64,000 bases of DNA from Ruminiclostridium cellulolyticum H10 (GCF_000022065.1 NC_011898.1:3289501-3353500); one strand, 5' to 3'; counted from the first letter of the stretch, positions 34,441 to 43,648 are shown. Notes: generated by a model not told the origin, from the letters alone. Translations and numbers: made by a program.

Positions 34441-34540
34441 TTGTTTCCCACTCCTTCAAAACCTGTCTATTATCTAAGGTAAATTTAGGCCATATTTAAC
34501 ATCCAGATTTTTAAAAAAGTTCTATTCATTAAAAGCATAT

Positions 34541-34770
34541 TCACTCCCCATTTTCCTTATTTTCTTGCAAAAAATATGCAATCCCCCTAAGTACATTTTC
34601 TACACATGGGATCGCTACACTGTTTCCAAGGGCCTTATATCTAGCACTATCAGATGCTCCTGGTATATCCGTCCAATAATCAGGGAAACCCATAAGACGT
34701 TCACATTCCAGCGGAGTCAGACGCCTTATAAGATGGTTTCGTTCTACAACACACTTATCCGGCTTACGTA
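34541..34770 (-). pseudogene. C-terminal part of the cytosine methyltransferase, out of frame
   Basis: This frame encodes the end of the methyltransferase: DKCVVERNHLIRRLTPLECE, RLMGFPDYWTDIPGASDSAR, YKALGNSVAIPCVENVLRGI, ending at TGA 34541-34543. RRLTPxExxRLMGFP is motif IX and GNSV is motif X. The upstream 501-codon frame reads past the junction into VSRISVL and stops. Restoring one G in GTAAGCCGGATAAG (near 34770) would give S-R-D-K-C and rejoin the protein. Confidence 0.85.
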
Positions 34771-36249
34771 CTGATTTCCGATCCCCTTCTCATCCCCCCG
34801 ACATAAAGCACCAACAGTTTGCTGATATGTACTGTCTGTATCCACATCCTGTGAACAAAACACAGCATGCCTGTCAGCAGTATTAAGGGTATAGCTTATT
34901 TCCGGCTGGCATCCCATACCGTTTCCTCCGTTATGCTCCTGTCGGTCTATAATGTTGCCTGCAATACAATAGCTTTCCTGTAGAATAGCAATACCCCCCT
35001 GATTTTTGCTTGGATTAGGATTAGTAGTATCTATCGTTCTTGCGAGCTCTGTTTCCCTGCATCCTGAATATGGATTAGAAGATTTCATGCTGTTGCTTTC
35101 CGCACTGTCAAGGCTGAACACCAGAGGCTGGTTAATCAAAGGAACATTATTACCTCCTGTACCATAACTGGCAGTTACGGTTGGTGCTACCCTATGAGGA
35201 CCGGTGTATCGGGAGTCAATGCTGTAATTCTCGAACAGGGCTGCCTGCTCACTCATCACTAAGGGCGGGTGCCCAGCCATTTTGGCACGCAGTGTTGCAG
35301 TAATATCTTCTGACACATCCATACGGTCCCCACCCTGATCATTTAGACATAACATTGGTTCTGCAATAAATGTTTGCATTTGCATATTTTGTGTTGCTAA
35401 TAAAGCACCCGATATTCCATTTAAATCAATGCCTTCATTTCGTTGATTAATATGAAAGGATTTATATTCCCTATTCGTTTCAATAATTGTTTCATTTTCT
35501 ATATCTTTAGCCCGGCCTGAAGCTCCAATGCATGCTTGAGAACTGGCGGAAGCTCTTTCCCTCGCTTCTTCGCCCGTCGCAGGATTCCTATACAGGCTGT
35601 CCTGCTTAAATAATATTTCCGGTGCGGTGAGACCTCCAAAATCTGCGACAAGATAGATACGCTTGCGTCTCTGGGCGAGACCCCAGTATTGAGCATCGTA
35701 TACCTTCCAAGCAACGGAGAATTTATATCCCAATATGGTCCCAGCAGGCAGCCATACCCCTCCCGGAGGTCTAGGTACAGAAACGGTGCTGTCAGCAATT
35801 CGGCAGGTTTCCTCAAGAACTGCCCTGAAGTCTTCTCCTTTTGTACTTGAGAAGGCTCCCGGGACATTTTCCCAAACCATGTATCTGGGTCGAACAGCAG
35901 CATCTGTCCTTCCGCTTGCTTCGTCATACTTTCTCATCTCCTTTATGACTCGAATTTGTTCCATAAACAGTCCTGAGCGTTCACCCTTAAGACCGGCACG
36001 CTTTCCGGCCACAGATAAGTCCTGACATGGTGATCCCCCGCAAACAACATCCACCTGCGGCAGGGTTCCACCCTTAAGCTTAGTAATATCACCAATATGC
36101 CGCATCTCCGGAAGCCGAAGCTTTGTTACTGCTATAGGAAATGCTTCTATTTCGCTTGCCCAAACAGGTATAAATCCCTGACGTATTCCTGCCAGCGGAA
36201 AGCCACCTATTCCATCAAACAGGCTGCCTAATGTAATAGACTTATTCAT
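34744..36249 (-). CDS. dcm: DNA cytosine-5 methyltransferase (frameshifted near its C-terminus)
   Basis: 501 codons of a C5 methyltransferase: motif I SLFDGIGGFPLAGI (SAM binding), motif IV VVCGGSPCQDLSVAGKRAGL with the catalytic Cys of PCQ, motif VI VWENVPGAF, and motif VIII AQRRKRIYLVADFGG. The long region from about 230 to 480 would be the target-recognition domain plus insertion. Motifs IX and X lie in another frame (34541-34770) after a one-base deletion, so the protein as written lacks them and is probably inactive. Its ATG overlaps the stop of the 77-residue gene upstream. In a conjugative element such an enzyme would protect incoming DNA from host restriction. Confidence 0.9.
   Translation of the reverse strand: MNKSITLGSLFDGIGGFPLAGIRQGFIPVWASEIEAFPIAVTKLRLPEMRHIGDITKLKGGTLPQVDVVCGGSPCQDLSVAGKRAGLKGERSGLFMEQIRVIKEMRKYDEASGRTDAAVRPRYMVWENVPGAFSSTKGEDFRAVLEETCRIADSTVSVPRPPGGVWLPAGTILGYKFSVAWKVYDAQYWGLAQRRKRIYLVADFGGLTAPEILFKQDSLYRNPATGEEARERASASSQACIGASGRAKDIENETIIETNREYKSFHINQRNEGIDLNGISGALLATQNMQMQTFIAEPMLCLNDQGGDRMDVSEDITATLRAKMAGHPPLVMSEQAALFENYSIDSRYTGPHRVAPTVTASYGTGGNNVPLINQPLVFSLDSAESNSMKSSNPYSGCRETELARTIDTTNPNPSKNQGGIAILQESYCIAGNIIDRQEHNGGNGMGCQPEISYTLNTADRHAVFCSQDVDTDSTYQQTVGALCRGDEKGIGNQYVSRISVL
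35499..35927 (-). CDS. Nested alternative-frame ORF inside the cytosine methyltransferase gene
   Basis: A 142-codon frame on the same strand as the methyltransferase but in another phase: MLLFDPDTWFGKMSREPSQV, YLDLREGYGCLLGPYWDINS, SQILEVSPHRKYYLSRTACI, GILRRAKKRGKELPPVLKHA. It does not look like a shadow frame; I remember very similar sequences (LREx-x-G, LSQILE-x-x-P-x-x-KYxLSxxACxGILRRAxxRGKELP) annotated as hypothetical proteins near phage and ICE methyltransferases. Both frames thus look conserved over the same DNA. No good ribosome site is seen before the first or second ATG. Function unknown. Confidence 0.45.
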   Translation of the reverse strand: MTKQAEGQMLLFDPDTWFGKMSREPSQVQKEKTSGQFLRKPAELLTAPFLYLDLREGYGCLLGPYWDINSPLLGRYTMLNTGVSPRDASVSILSQILEVSPHRKYYLSRTACIGILRRAKKRGKELPPVLKHALELQAGLKI

Positions 36250-36479
36250 AAAGACATTTTCATGCCGGAGGACTGTGTCTCGTTTAACTCCGGCTTCATT
36301 TCCTTTGGACGGTAACTCACATTTACAGTAACTATCTTTTTCATAAGCGAATCAGCCGTTGCCTTAGCTTCCTCATAGGTATTAAATATAATAGGCTTCC
36401 CATCAGATTTAAGCCATGCTTCTGCTGCTCCGAAAATAGAGGCCCCACTCCTTTTTGCCCAAATTTCATATTTTCCCAA
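36246..36479 (-). CDS. Small conserved element protein
   Basis: A 77-residue protein: MGKYEIWAKRSGASIFGAAE, AWLKSDGKPIIFNTYEEAKA, then VTVNVSYRPKEMK. The N-terminal fold looks like a small alpha/beta domain; I do not know the family. The stop overlaps the ATG of the methyltransferase gene, so the two are co-translated. The tail QSSGMKMSL is one of several similar C-terminal ends in the element. TAGGAGTGG lies upstream of the ATG. Confidence 0.7.
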   Translation of the reverse strand: MGKYEIWAKRSGASIFGAAEAWLKSDGKPIIFNTYEEAKATADSLMKKIVTVNVSYRPKEMKPELNETQSSGMKMSL

Positions 36480-36543
36480 ACCAAACCACTCCTATCAGTT
36501 TTTTAATTGCTCTGTATAATAAAATCACTGAAAATGAAACCCA

Positions 36544-37416
36544 TTATTTTGCTACTGTCTGAACAACTGTACGTGTAATGTTAACCGCAGACTGTGCCGC
36601 ATTAACAGTACTCATAAGGCTTGCCTTTGTAGAGGTGTCAAGTCCGAACTGCCCTGCTATTCTCGGAATCTCGGAACTTGCCAACATGAGACCAAGACCT
36701 AAAAGCATATTTGAATTAAAAACCATCAGACCGGTTGTGAGGATGACTGTCTGCAGGAAGGCTGTAAGGCACAGTCCAACAACCTGCTTGCACCATGCTG
36801 TAAACCCATCTATATATCCTCTTGGCACACTGAACATATACAGACTGCCAACTGCTATCTGAATAAGCAATATTCCGCCTCTTTTTAGGTTGGCAAAGAA
36901 CACCTTTATAATTGCGTAGCCCATCACAAGTAGAATAAAAATCGCTATAATAGTATTCATTCCAAGTCCCCCAAAGTTGGTGAGAGTGGCTTTTGCCATA
37001 GAGCTGATACTTCCATCCGAACCAGTAATTTTGGTAATGCCCGACGTAAAGCTGCTTTGCAGAGAAACAGATAGCTTGTACAATTCAACAGGCACAGTGG
37101 TAAACAGGCTTACAGCCATAAACCCCTTTATAACATTTAATGCAGTATCCTTAATGCTTCCCCTCCCGCTTTGATATTCAATACCGCATTCAAAAACAGC
37201 CACTACCAGCCCGGTTACGTAAAGTGCCCATGCAAGATAGGAAAATAACAGTACAACCGACTTAACCCAGCTCATATCAAACAGCTCAGCTCCCATACTG
37301 CCCATCATAGTGAAAAATTCACCTAAAAAACCCACAAGCTCAGAATATATCCAGTCAACGACCTGGCCCAAGACAGTATCAGCAACAAAATCCCATATAA
37401 ACATATATTGAATCAC
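36544..37416 (-). CDS. TrbL/VirB6-like membrane channel protein
   Basis: A 290-residue polytopic membrane protein with about six transmembrane segments: VVLLFSYLAWALYVTGLVVA, MNTIIAIFILLVMGYAIIKV, GLCLTAFLQTVILTTGLMVF among them. A conserved Cys-containing TAWCKQVVGLCLTAFLQ and the late ASSEIPRIAGQFGLDTS are typical of TrbL-like proteins of clostridial elements (DUF6045-type, from memory). It should form the inner-membrane part of the transfer channel with VirB4 and the PrgI-like protein. It lies after the 3' exon of the pilin-like gene; AGGGAGTGATTC precedes the ATG. Confidence 0.88.
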   Translation of the reverse strand: MIQYMFIWDFVADTVLGQVVDWIYSELVGFLGEFFTMMGSMGAELFDMSWVKSVVLLFSYLAWALYVTGLVVAVFECGIEYQSGRGSIKDTALNVIKGFMAVSLFTTVPVELYKLSVSLQSSFTSGITKITGSDGSISSMAKATLTNFGGLGMNTIIAIFILLVMGYAIIKVFFANLKRGGILLIQIAVGSLYMFSVPRGYIDGFTAWCKQVVGLCLTAFLQTVILTTGLMVFNSNMLLGLGLMLASSEIPRIAGQFGLDTSTKASLMSTVNAAQSAVNITRTVVQTVAK

Positions 37417-37470
37417 TCCCTTCGGGCTGAAAGCCTGTACGAATACTTGCTTTCAGCCATTACTCCTCTC

Positions 37471-37550
37471 CTACATACCTAAAATAGTCCAAATATATAG
37501 CGGAGCTGTCAGCGTAAACACTAAGCAAGCAAACAGAATAGCTGGAGATG
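37471..37550 (-). CDS. Pilin-like (DUF3852-type) gene, 3' exon
   Basis: After removal of the second group II intron the host gene continues in frame with SPAILFACLVFTLTAPLYIW and ends TILGM. This is the second membrane segment of the small protein whose 5' exon is at 40306-40560. The stop TAG is at 37471-37473. In the unspliced transcript it could not be translated as part of the gene. Confidence 0.8.
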
Positions 37551-40305
37551 ATAGTGATAGGTAATCCCTTGATGCAATCGCAGGATTTTCCCCCACTCCA
37601 CACCGTACGTGAGAGTTTCCCCTCATACGGCGTTCCATCGTTAAGGTTTGTAAAGTAATTCACACAATTTACAAGTAGCTTTTAACCGTTACTGTAAAAT
37701 TTCATTTAGATTAAGAAGATTTCGCAGCTTGTTTATCTTTGCAAGCTGCTTTTTGTCCAGTTTGAGCGAAGCAAGGTATTTGTTGATGGTTTCCTCTTTT
37801 GTTGCGTGAATAAGAATATGTACATGAACATCAATCAATGTGAGATTCGCATAGCTGTCATTGCCACCAAAATGTTTTGCTGTTCTATGGTGACAATGTA
37901 TTCTGTCAATTTCTAATATCTTTCCTGTTACAGCACATTTTCCTTGCTGTGAACAGTACAGGGACAGCCTGTTATCGTTGTATTCTATGCTCATATCACG
38001 GACAGGATTTCGCATGAGATAATGGAGAATAGCCACATTTACATTTGCCAGCATTTTATGTATTTCGGCACGTCCTTCGTTAGTATAGCTGTTAATGCTA
38101 CGCTTCTTATCAATAGGATTTTTGTGCCGTACATAAGCGATTGGCAGTACCGGAGTTTCTCCAATAAACCTTATCTCTCTGCTTTTACTGTATTTAATAT
38201 AAACCGGACTGGTAATAGGTTTTGCGATTTTCTTCTTCATCTGTTGTTCAAGCTTGCCTTTTGCAGACGATTTGACCAAGAAAGCAATTTCACTAAAATC
38301 ACGGCTGACATGTGTTGCATATTGATAGTAATTATGCCATCCCATGACCAATGCGTTGTATTTTAAAATGGTATTTCCTTTTGCGTCTACTTGCTTCAAC
38401 TCATTTACAGCAGAAACAGCCTTTTGCTTGATTTTCTCTTTTGCCTTATCAGAAATATGGGATTGTACAACATATTTGGTTTTGCCGTTTGACTTCTTAC
38501 CCTTCTTGACAGCCTTCATTTTAAACCCTAAGAACTCGGAATACTGCCGTTTCAGATTGACTATCTTAGATTTTTCGGAACTGATTTCAAGCCTCAATCT
38601 ATCATGTAGCCAGTCCTTTACAGCTATGAATATCTTTTGGGCATCACTGCGGTATCGGCAAAAGATTTTAAAATCATCGGCGTACCTTACGATGTAACAT
38701 TCCTTTAACCCCGTTTTTCTAAGCTCCGCATAAACATTACTTTTATCCAGAGTGCCATTTTTCAGCACCCTGCATTTATACGCCACTCGTGTAGGCAGAG
38801 TTTCCCATTGGCTTGCCACCCACCAATCCAATTCATTCAGGACGATGTTTGACAGTAGGGGAGAAATAATTCCTCCCTGTGGTGTTCCTTTCTCAGGAAA
38901 GCCAATGCCTGCCACCTCTGCTTTTAGCATTGCGGAAATGATAGACAACAGCTTTTTATCCCGAATCCCAAGTGACCACATCTGCTTCAGCAATTTTCCA
39001 TGGCTGACATTATCGAAGAATCCTTTGATGTCGATGTCTACCACGAAATGAAGATTTTGCCCTTGGATAAATCTGTAGGATTGGGAGATTGCATGTTCCG
39101 CACTCCTGTTTGGGCGAAAACCGTTGCTTCGCTTGAAGAATTTTGCTTCGCAAATGGGTTCAAGGACTTGCAGAATACATTGCTGTATCAGCCTTTCCAT
39201 AATAGTCGGAATACCCAGCGGTCTGGTTTTTCCGTTGCCTTTTGGTATTTCCACACGGCGCACTGGTTGAGGAATGTAATTGCTTAGTCTTTTCTGAATA
39301 TAGGCTATGAGCTATGTATTTTCCCATTGCTGTAAATGGGTAATGGTCTTTTTATCTACTCCTGCGGTTTTGCTTCCACTATTTTTCTTGATGTTCCGAA
39401 AGGCAAGCATTATATTTTCAGAACCGCAAATCAGTTCTGTCAGATTTTTAAACTTGCAGCCTTTTTCGCTATCCGCATACAGCTTGTCTAAAACATCTTG
39501 GAAATCATAATATTCAGCATTACGCAGGGCAGACCGTTTTGTCGGTTTTGCTCTTGTCAAAGTCAGCATTATCCTCACTTTCATGGGATTTTGCTTTTCT
39601 TAGTCATACTCGAACCTTTGAGATTGTGTGTTTACTTGTTTTATTCCTTAACGACTCGAGCCCGTCCCTCCACGGCTTATTATCACCGTTTCACAGGTAC
39701 CACGGCTCTACTTTCAGTTGGATAGATGCAGGTTATACTGTTTTGGATTCAGCTTTCCCTACAAACGTATCATAGCGTTGTAACCCGCTCCGCGTTCCAA
39801 CCTTTCCACGTTCCGATATTCCTATCATTTCATACCGCCCTTAGGTGTCCCTCTAAGCCTGTATGCTGGATGCCGCCTGTAACCGCATAAGGTATTTCAT
39901 AAATGGTATTTTACTTTACCTCACATACCCGCCAGTGTTGGCGTATGCACATTTCTATGCACCATTCGTTTAGACTTTTTATATCAGGTTTTCGTCCGTG
40001 AACCACTTTTCACATACTCACCATAGGCAATTTATTGACCTCCGGCATATAGGCAACACCATTCACCTCTGAACAGCTTTCGTACAGACAAAATATCTTA
40101 TCTGCTTACGGTTGCTCTCTGCCGACTTCACCGAGCTTCGTACAGCACAGCTATTACACGCCCTTTTGCACGTCGGAGTATCAAGGCAGGCGTTTCGGGG
40201 CGTTACCCCCTCATTCCACCTGTCGGAATATCAGTTCTCCTAAACTGAACATTTACACGTTCATTATTTAGTGCCTAACCTTTTCAGTTAGGAACGTGTC
40301 GCACC
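37551..40305 (-). mobile_element. Group II intron (2755 nt) in a pilin-like transfer gene
   Basis: Minus-strand 5' end GTGCGACACGTTCCTAAC at 40305; domain V near 37580-37640 (CGCCGTATGAGG...CTCACGTACGG); 3' end ...ATCACTAT at 37551. Splicing restores GAA TGG G joined to CA TCT CCA, giving F-E-W-A-S-P-A-I-L-F. The first and last 30-40 bases strongly resemble the intron at 22756-25454, but the insertion site differs. Its protein gene has an in-frame stop, so it may depend on the other intron's protein. Confidence 0.93.
37689..39584 (-). pseudogene. ltrA: Second intron reverse transcriptase/maturase, with an in-frame TAG
   Basis: The gene starts at 39584 (MKVRIMLTLTRAKPTKRSAL) and runs to 37689 in one frame, with one TAG at 39312-39314 (codon 91) between QQWENT and LIAYIQKRLSNYIPQPVRRV. 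So a single nonsense codon splits a 90-residue N-terminal piece from a 524-codon rest starting at MRRVEIPKGNGKTRPLG. RT motifs (VDIDIKGFFDNVSH, TPQGGIISPLLSNIVLNELD, IVRYADDFKIFC), maturase and HNH (EIDRIHCHHRTAKHFGG) are all present. Without suppression the first RT motifs are lost. The first intron's protein may act in trans. Confidence 0.9.
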
Positions 40306-40560
40306 CCATTCAAACTGGCCATGCTTCCGATAATCAAAATATGCAGTACCAAGCTTGGCAAAAAAGAACACTGCGAGAATTAAATCAATTGCAGGAAAAA
40401 CTACCTTGTTAACGACAGTTTTTATCTGCTGGGATGCTGATGTCCATGTTCCTTCAATAGCTCCTGCCACATCACCGCTGCCTGCAGCATAGACAATTGG
40501 ACAGAGCATGACGGACAGCAGCAGGGAAACACACAAGATAAATAAACTCTTCTTATACAT
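40306..40560 (-). CDS. Pilin-like (DUF3852-type) membrane protein, 5' exon
   Basis: Start of a small secreted or membrane protein: MYKKSLFILCVSLLLSVMLC signal, cleavage about at VYA-AGSGD, then GTWTSASQQIKTVVNKVV and FPAIDLILAVFFFAKLG. With the 3' exon it has two membrane spans and a DYRKHGQFEW loop, like VirB2-type pilins or DUF3852 proteins of Firmicutes elements. GGTGG is 13 bases before this ATG; a TTG at 40566 has better spacing and could be the start. It precedes the TrbL-like gene, so it is probably a channel or pilus subunit. Confidence 0.8.
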
Positions 40561-40600
40561 TTTCAAACACATTCCACCTTTCATTTTTTGTCAAAATAAA

Positions 40601-40626
40601 AACACAGGGCTTATTTGCCTTGTGTT
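40601..40626 (-). terminator. Terminator after the secreted 578-residue protein gene
   Basis: AACACAGGGC with GCCTTGTGTT (10 bp with one G-T pair) and a T-rich tail on the minus strand, 25 bases after the stop of the 40651 gene. Confidence 0.75.
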
Positions 40627-40650
40627 CTTGTTTTTTCTGATGATATGCTT

Positions 40651-42375
40651 TTAAGTGGTTACAGGTATGGCACCCCAATCGTCCCAAAGGCTTCCATTAA
40701 TAGATACGGAGTCTGTTAGGTTAACTGAAAGCATTCCGTTTGGTGTCCAGCAGTCAAATAGGTATGTGTACGGAGTATAGCTTCCGTCAGGCATCCATAC
40801 AGGTGTAAAATGAGTACGCCTGTCGTATGTTGAAAATCTGTTTTCAGGGAATTCAAACGTAGATCTGTACCCGCTGTTTGTCTGCTCCAGAAGCCTCAAA
40901 TAGGTCTTATATAGAAATTCAGGGAAATATGTTACAGCAGTCTGAGCTTCAGTCACAGCCGAGGATTGGTTGGTGCTGACATTAGCCTCTGTCATCTGAT
41001 TGACCCCATAACCTGACTTCATTTTTTTACCAAGTGCTGTCGGTACTTTTTTATCCGGTGTAATACTCATTAAAGCAGAAAGGCTTGCACGATATGAATC
41101 GCAGCTGAAGTCCCACCAGCCTTTATCCTTCCATTCACCGTCATCCTCCCAATAGCCACCTCCGTTATTATCACTGTACCAATTCATGTCACTCTGCCAG
41201 ACAAGATTTTGATGCCATTGAGGATTCCAAACTCCCCATGACGCGGAGGTCTTTTGTTCATAACTAGGAATACTCGGAGCACTGTATGAGTGATTACGGT
41301 CATCGGCAGCAGGGTTTGGTGGATCTTTCCCCGACAAATCAACAATTTTTGCTGTTATAATACCAGTGTCAGTTCTGCCGTTATTTGAAACAGACACATT
41401 AATTGTCATTGTCTGAGGTTTAGACGGTGTTTTCCATCTTACCCATGCCAGTTGGCTTTCACCCTCTGGATAATATACATTTCCTACTGTATAAACAGTA
41501 TCTCCAATGTTGAATTGAACAGTAACCGGATTATCAGGATCAGACCTTCCGCCACTGACCGTAACTGATGTAATCACCTCTGTGTTAACCCTGTATGTAT
41601 AGCTATTATTAGAAACCTGGGGCGGCTCAGTTTCTTTAAACTTCACAATACCGAGACCAAGAGAGGAAATTATATCCTCGTCGGATGCTGGAGTTGTAGT
41701 CGAGCCAGACCACGCTGGATAGCCCAGATCAGGGACCTCCAGAAACATTGCAAGCGGAAGGTTCTTATTTGAAAGGGACACCATTCTTTTGCGTAATTCC
41801 CCGCTCAACCGCTGGTCGTAGAGTGCGGCTTCGGTTGCTGTCATTGCCATATTAATGCCTTTAAAGGTCATGTATGCAATTGGCTCAAGCAGAATTTTAT
41901 AATCGCCACTGGTAAGTGTTTTGTAGTTAAAGCCAGTAAGGTTTGAAATAGTAGTAATCATATATTCCGAACAAAAATATTCTTTAATCGCCTTAATATC
42001 TGGGTTTCTGCTCTCTGTCCTTACAATTTTAGGCATAGCTTTATCAGGCTTTTTACACTCATAAGTGGATGTACTAGGTGTCAATAACCTTCCAGTAGTA
42101 TATGTCAACTTGCATACCTTACCAAAATGTGCAATATTACTGGGTTTAGCATTTGAAAAGTCTATTGGGACAGTTACTGTCTTTCTATCACTTACTCTAA
42201 TAACCGTTACGCGTACCCCATCGTCACCAGTCCAATAGTTTTCCTGCGAACTGTTTCCCATACCGCCGCCGCCATGATCAATATTTCCTTCACCGTCAGC
42301 GGCAGATACAGTTTGTGAAAGCGTTGAGGATATAAGCAATGTAAGTATTAGTAAAATAATATTTATTAATTTCAT
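40651..42375 (-). CDS. Large secreted protein of the conjugation cluster
   Basis: A 574-residue exported protein. Signal peptide MKLINIILLILTLLISSTLS, cleavage near VSAADG. The mature part has a helical block with a SEYMITTISNLTGFNYKTLT segment, an Ig-like beta domain at about 260-370 (VSVSNNGRTDTGIITAKIVD), a Trp-rich region (WGVWNPQWHQNLVWQSDMNW) and a C-terminal domain. The frame is open upstream, but the ATG at 42375 has AGGGAGA and a proper signal. No family recognised; similar long exported proteins follow the Tad genes in related elements, as far as I recall. Probably a surface or pilus-tip component. It has terminators on both sides. Confidence 0.75.
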   Translation of the reverse strand: MKLINIILLILTLLISSTLSQTVSAADGEGNIDHGGGGMGNSSQENYWTGDDGVRVTVIRVSDRKTVTVPIDFSNAKPSNIAHFGKVCKLTYTTGRLLTPSTSTYECKKPDKAMPKIVRTESRNPDIKAIKEYFCSEYMITTISNLTGFNYKTLTSGDYKILLEPIAYMTFKGINMAMTATEAALYDQRLSGELRKRMVSLSNKNLPLAMFLEVPDLGYPAWSGSTTTPASDEDIISSLGLGIVKFKETEPPQVSNNSYTYRVNTEVITSVTVSGGRSDPDNPVTVQFNIGDTVYTVGNVYYPEGESQLAWVRWKTPSKPQTMTINVSVSNNGRTDTGIITAKIVDLSGKDPPNPAADDRNHSYSAPSIPSYEQKTSASWGVWNPQWHQNLVWQSDMNWYSDNNGGGYWEDDGEWKDKGWWDFSCDSYRASLSALMSITPDKKVPTALGKKMKSGYGVNQMTEANVSTNQSSAVTEAQTAVTYFPEFLYKTYLRLLEQTNSGYRSTFEFPENRFSTYDRRTHFTPVWMPDGSYTPYTYLFDCWTPNGMLSVNLTDSVSINGSLWDDWGAIPVTT

Positions 42376-42387
42376 ACAAATCTCCCT

Positions 42388-42431
42388 AAAAGAAAAGAAG
42401 CATAGCATTTCTGCTGTGCTTCTTTTCTTTT
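42388..42431 (-). terminator. Strong terminator between the Tad-like operon and the secreted-protein gene
   Basis: A 20-bp stem with a single T-G pair (AAAAGAAAAGAAGC arm) and a 4-base loop, A-rich arm and T-rich arm giving tails on both strands. It lies 16 bases after the stop of the 42447 gene. Confidence 0.9.
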
Positions 42432-42446
42432 ATTCCATTTTAATTA

Positions 42447-42998
42447 TTAATCCATTGTACCCACCTGCTTATTTATATCTCCATCTGAACCTACTATTTC
42501 TTGATGAACACCTCCGCCATTATCCTTAACCCATCCAAATCCGGGGACATAGATTTTACCGTCTCTTTTTTCACCGCCCTTGGGTTCTGTTTTACCTGAT
42601 GATTTATTCTTTACGGCATCCGGTTGTTTGCTTACAGGCTTTTTTGCCGAATCTGGAGCTTTGGGAGTGACTTTTTCCTGGACCTTTGGTTTTGAAACGG
42701 TTGGAGTCTTAGGCTTAACGGGGTCAGGCTGAATCGTCTGCTTTGTTCCGCTTGAAACTGCAGTATTCGTTGACGTTGTATATGAAGGGTTAATATCCTG
42801 AATAACTATATTTTTTTCCGTTTTTAAAGCTTCACTTGGTGTCACAACAGCCGGATTTACCTGAGCTGCTGAAGGTGATGCTACAGCAATTTCCTTCGGT
42901 GCTTCCCATTTAAACTTAGAGGCTATCGCTGCAATGAGGATTATGCATATAATTCCTAACCCGGTAACTATCAACCATTTCATTTGTTTCTTTTTCAT
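42447..42998 (-). CDS. Membrane-anchored Pro/Lys-rich protein (DUF6550-like)
   Basis: A 183-residue protein with an N-terminal membrane anchor (WLIVTGLGIICIILIAAIAS) and a low-complexity stalk rich in Pro, Lys, Thr and Val (KPKTPTVSKPKVQEKVTPKA). The C-terminus GKIYVPGFGWVKDNGGGVHQ is the only conserved-looking part and fits what I recall of DUF6550. The stalk could span the cell wall. It is the last gene of the Tad-like operon, ending in the strong hairpin. Function unknown. Confidence 0.72.
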   Translation of the reverse strand: MKKKQMKWLIVTGLGIICIILIAAIASKFKWEAPKEIAVASPSAAQVNPAVVTPSEALKTEKNIVIQDINPSYTTSTNTAVSSGTKQTIQPDPVKPKTPTVSKPKVQEKVTPKAPDSAKKPVSKQPDAVKNKSSGKTEPKGGEKRDGKIYVPGFGWVKDNGGGVHQEIVGSDGDINKQVGTMD

Positions 42999-43096
42999 AA
43001 ACTCTTTGCCTCCTCATATAATATACCCCTGCAAGGTTCTTACAGCCCAACCCTATCACAGGAATTATATAAAGTCTACTAAATTTTACTAATTTA

Positions 43097-43648
43097 TTAA
43101 AATAAAGGCATATATCTGGCCTGTACCTTTAGCTTTATTTGCAGCGGCGGCAATACCTTGCCCGCAAATGATACGGGTACCTCCAGCTTGATCTCAGTAT
43201 CAGCCAGAAATTTGTTTGCATTAATAGTTTCATATGGTGCCATCGGTGGGTTATTGATATCTACAGACAAGTCTGAAAGTATGAATTCTTGTTTCTCCCC
43301 AGAGTATTTAACATGAAAGCCATTTTCAGATTTTAGTCCCAGAGCTTTATCCAGACGACTGTATATATCTCCGTAATCAATGCTGTCAGCCCATTCTGCG
43401 TCATCCGGTATATATGCACCCGCATAGCCTTCACGGATACAATTATATACATTAGCATAATTGTCATTTATTGTCGAAATAGCAGCGGACTGTAATGCAT
43501 CCCGAACACCCTGTGATATTATGATCAGGCGTATATATTCCGATATCCCGCACATTATTAACATTACAGAGAGGACAGCAGCAATAATAAGTGGAAAAGA
43601 CGAACCTCTTTTATCCCGTATTATACCATTTATTTTTTTCATTTCCAA
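43097..43648 (-). CDS. TadE-like pseudopilin
   Basis: A 183-residue protein with an N-terminal prepilin-like segment: DKRGSSFPLIIAAVLSVMLI, a basic stretch then Gly and a hydrophobic helix, as in TadE/TadG pseudopilins. The rest is a soluble domain (RDALQSAAISTINDNYANVY, LDKALGLKSENGFHVKYSGE, a beta tail). It overlaps the stop of the next TadE-like gene. In Tad pili such proteins are minor subunits processed by the prepilin peptidase. AGGTATT-type site is weak, and expression is probably coupled. Confidence 0.78.
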   Translation of the reverse strand: MEMKKINGIIRDKRGSSFPLIIAAVLSVMLIMCGISEYIRLIIISQGVRDALQSAAISTINDNYANVYNCIREGYAGAYIPDDAEWADSIDYGDIYSRLDKALGLKSENGFHVKYSGEKQEFILSDLSVDINNPPMAPYETINANKFLADTEIKLEVPVSFAGKVLPPLQIKLKVQARYMPLF

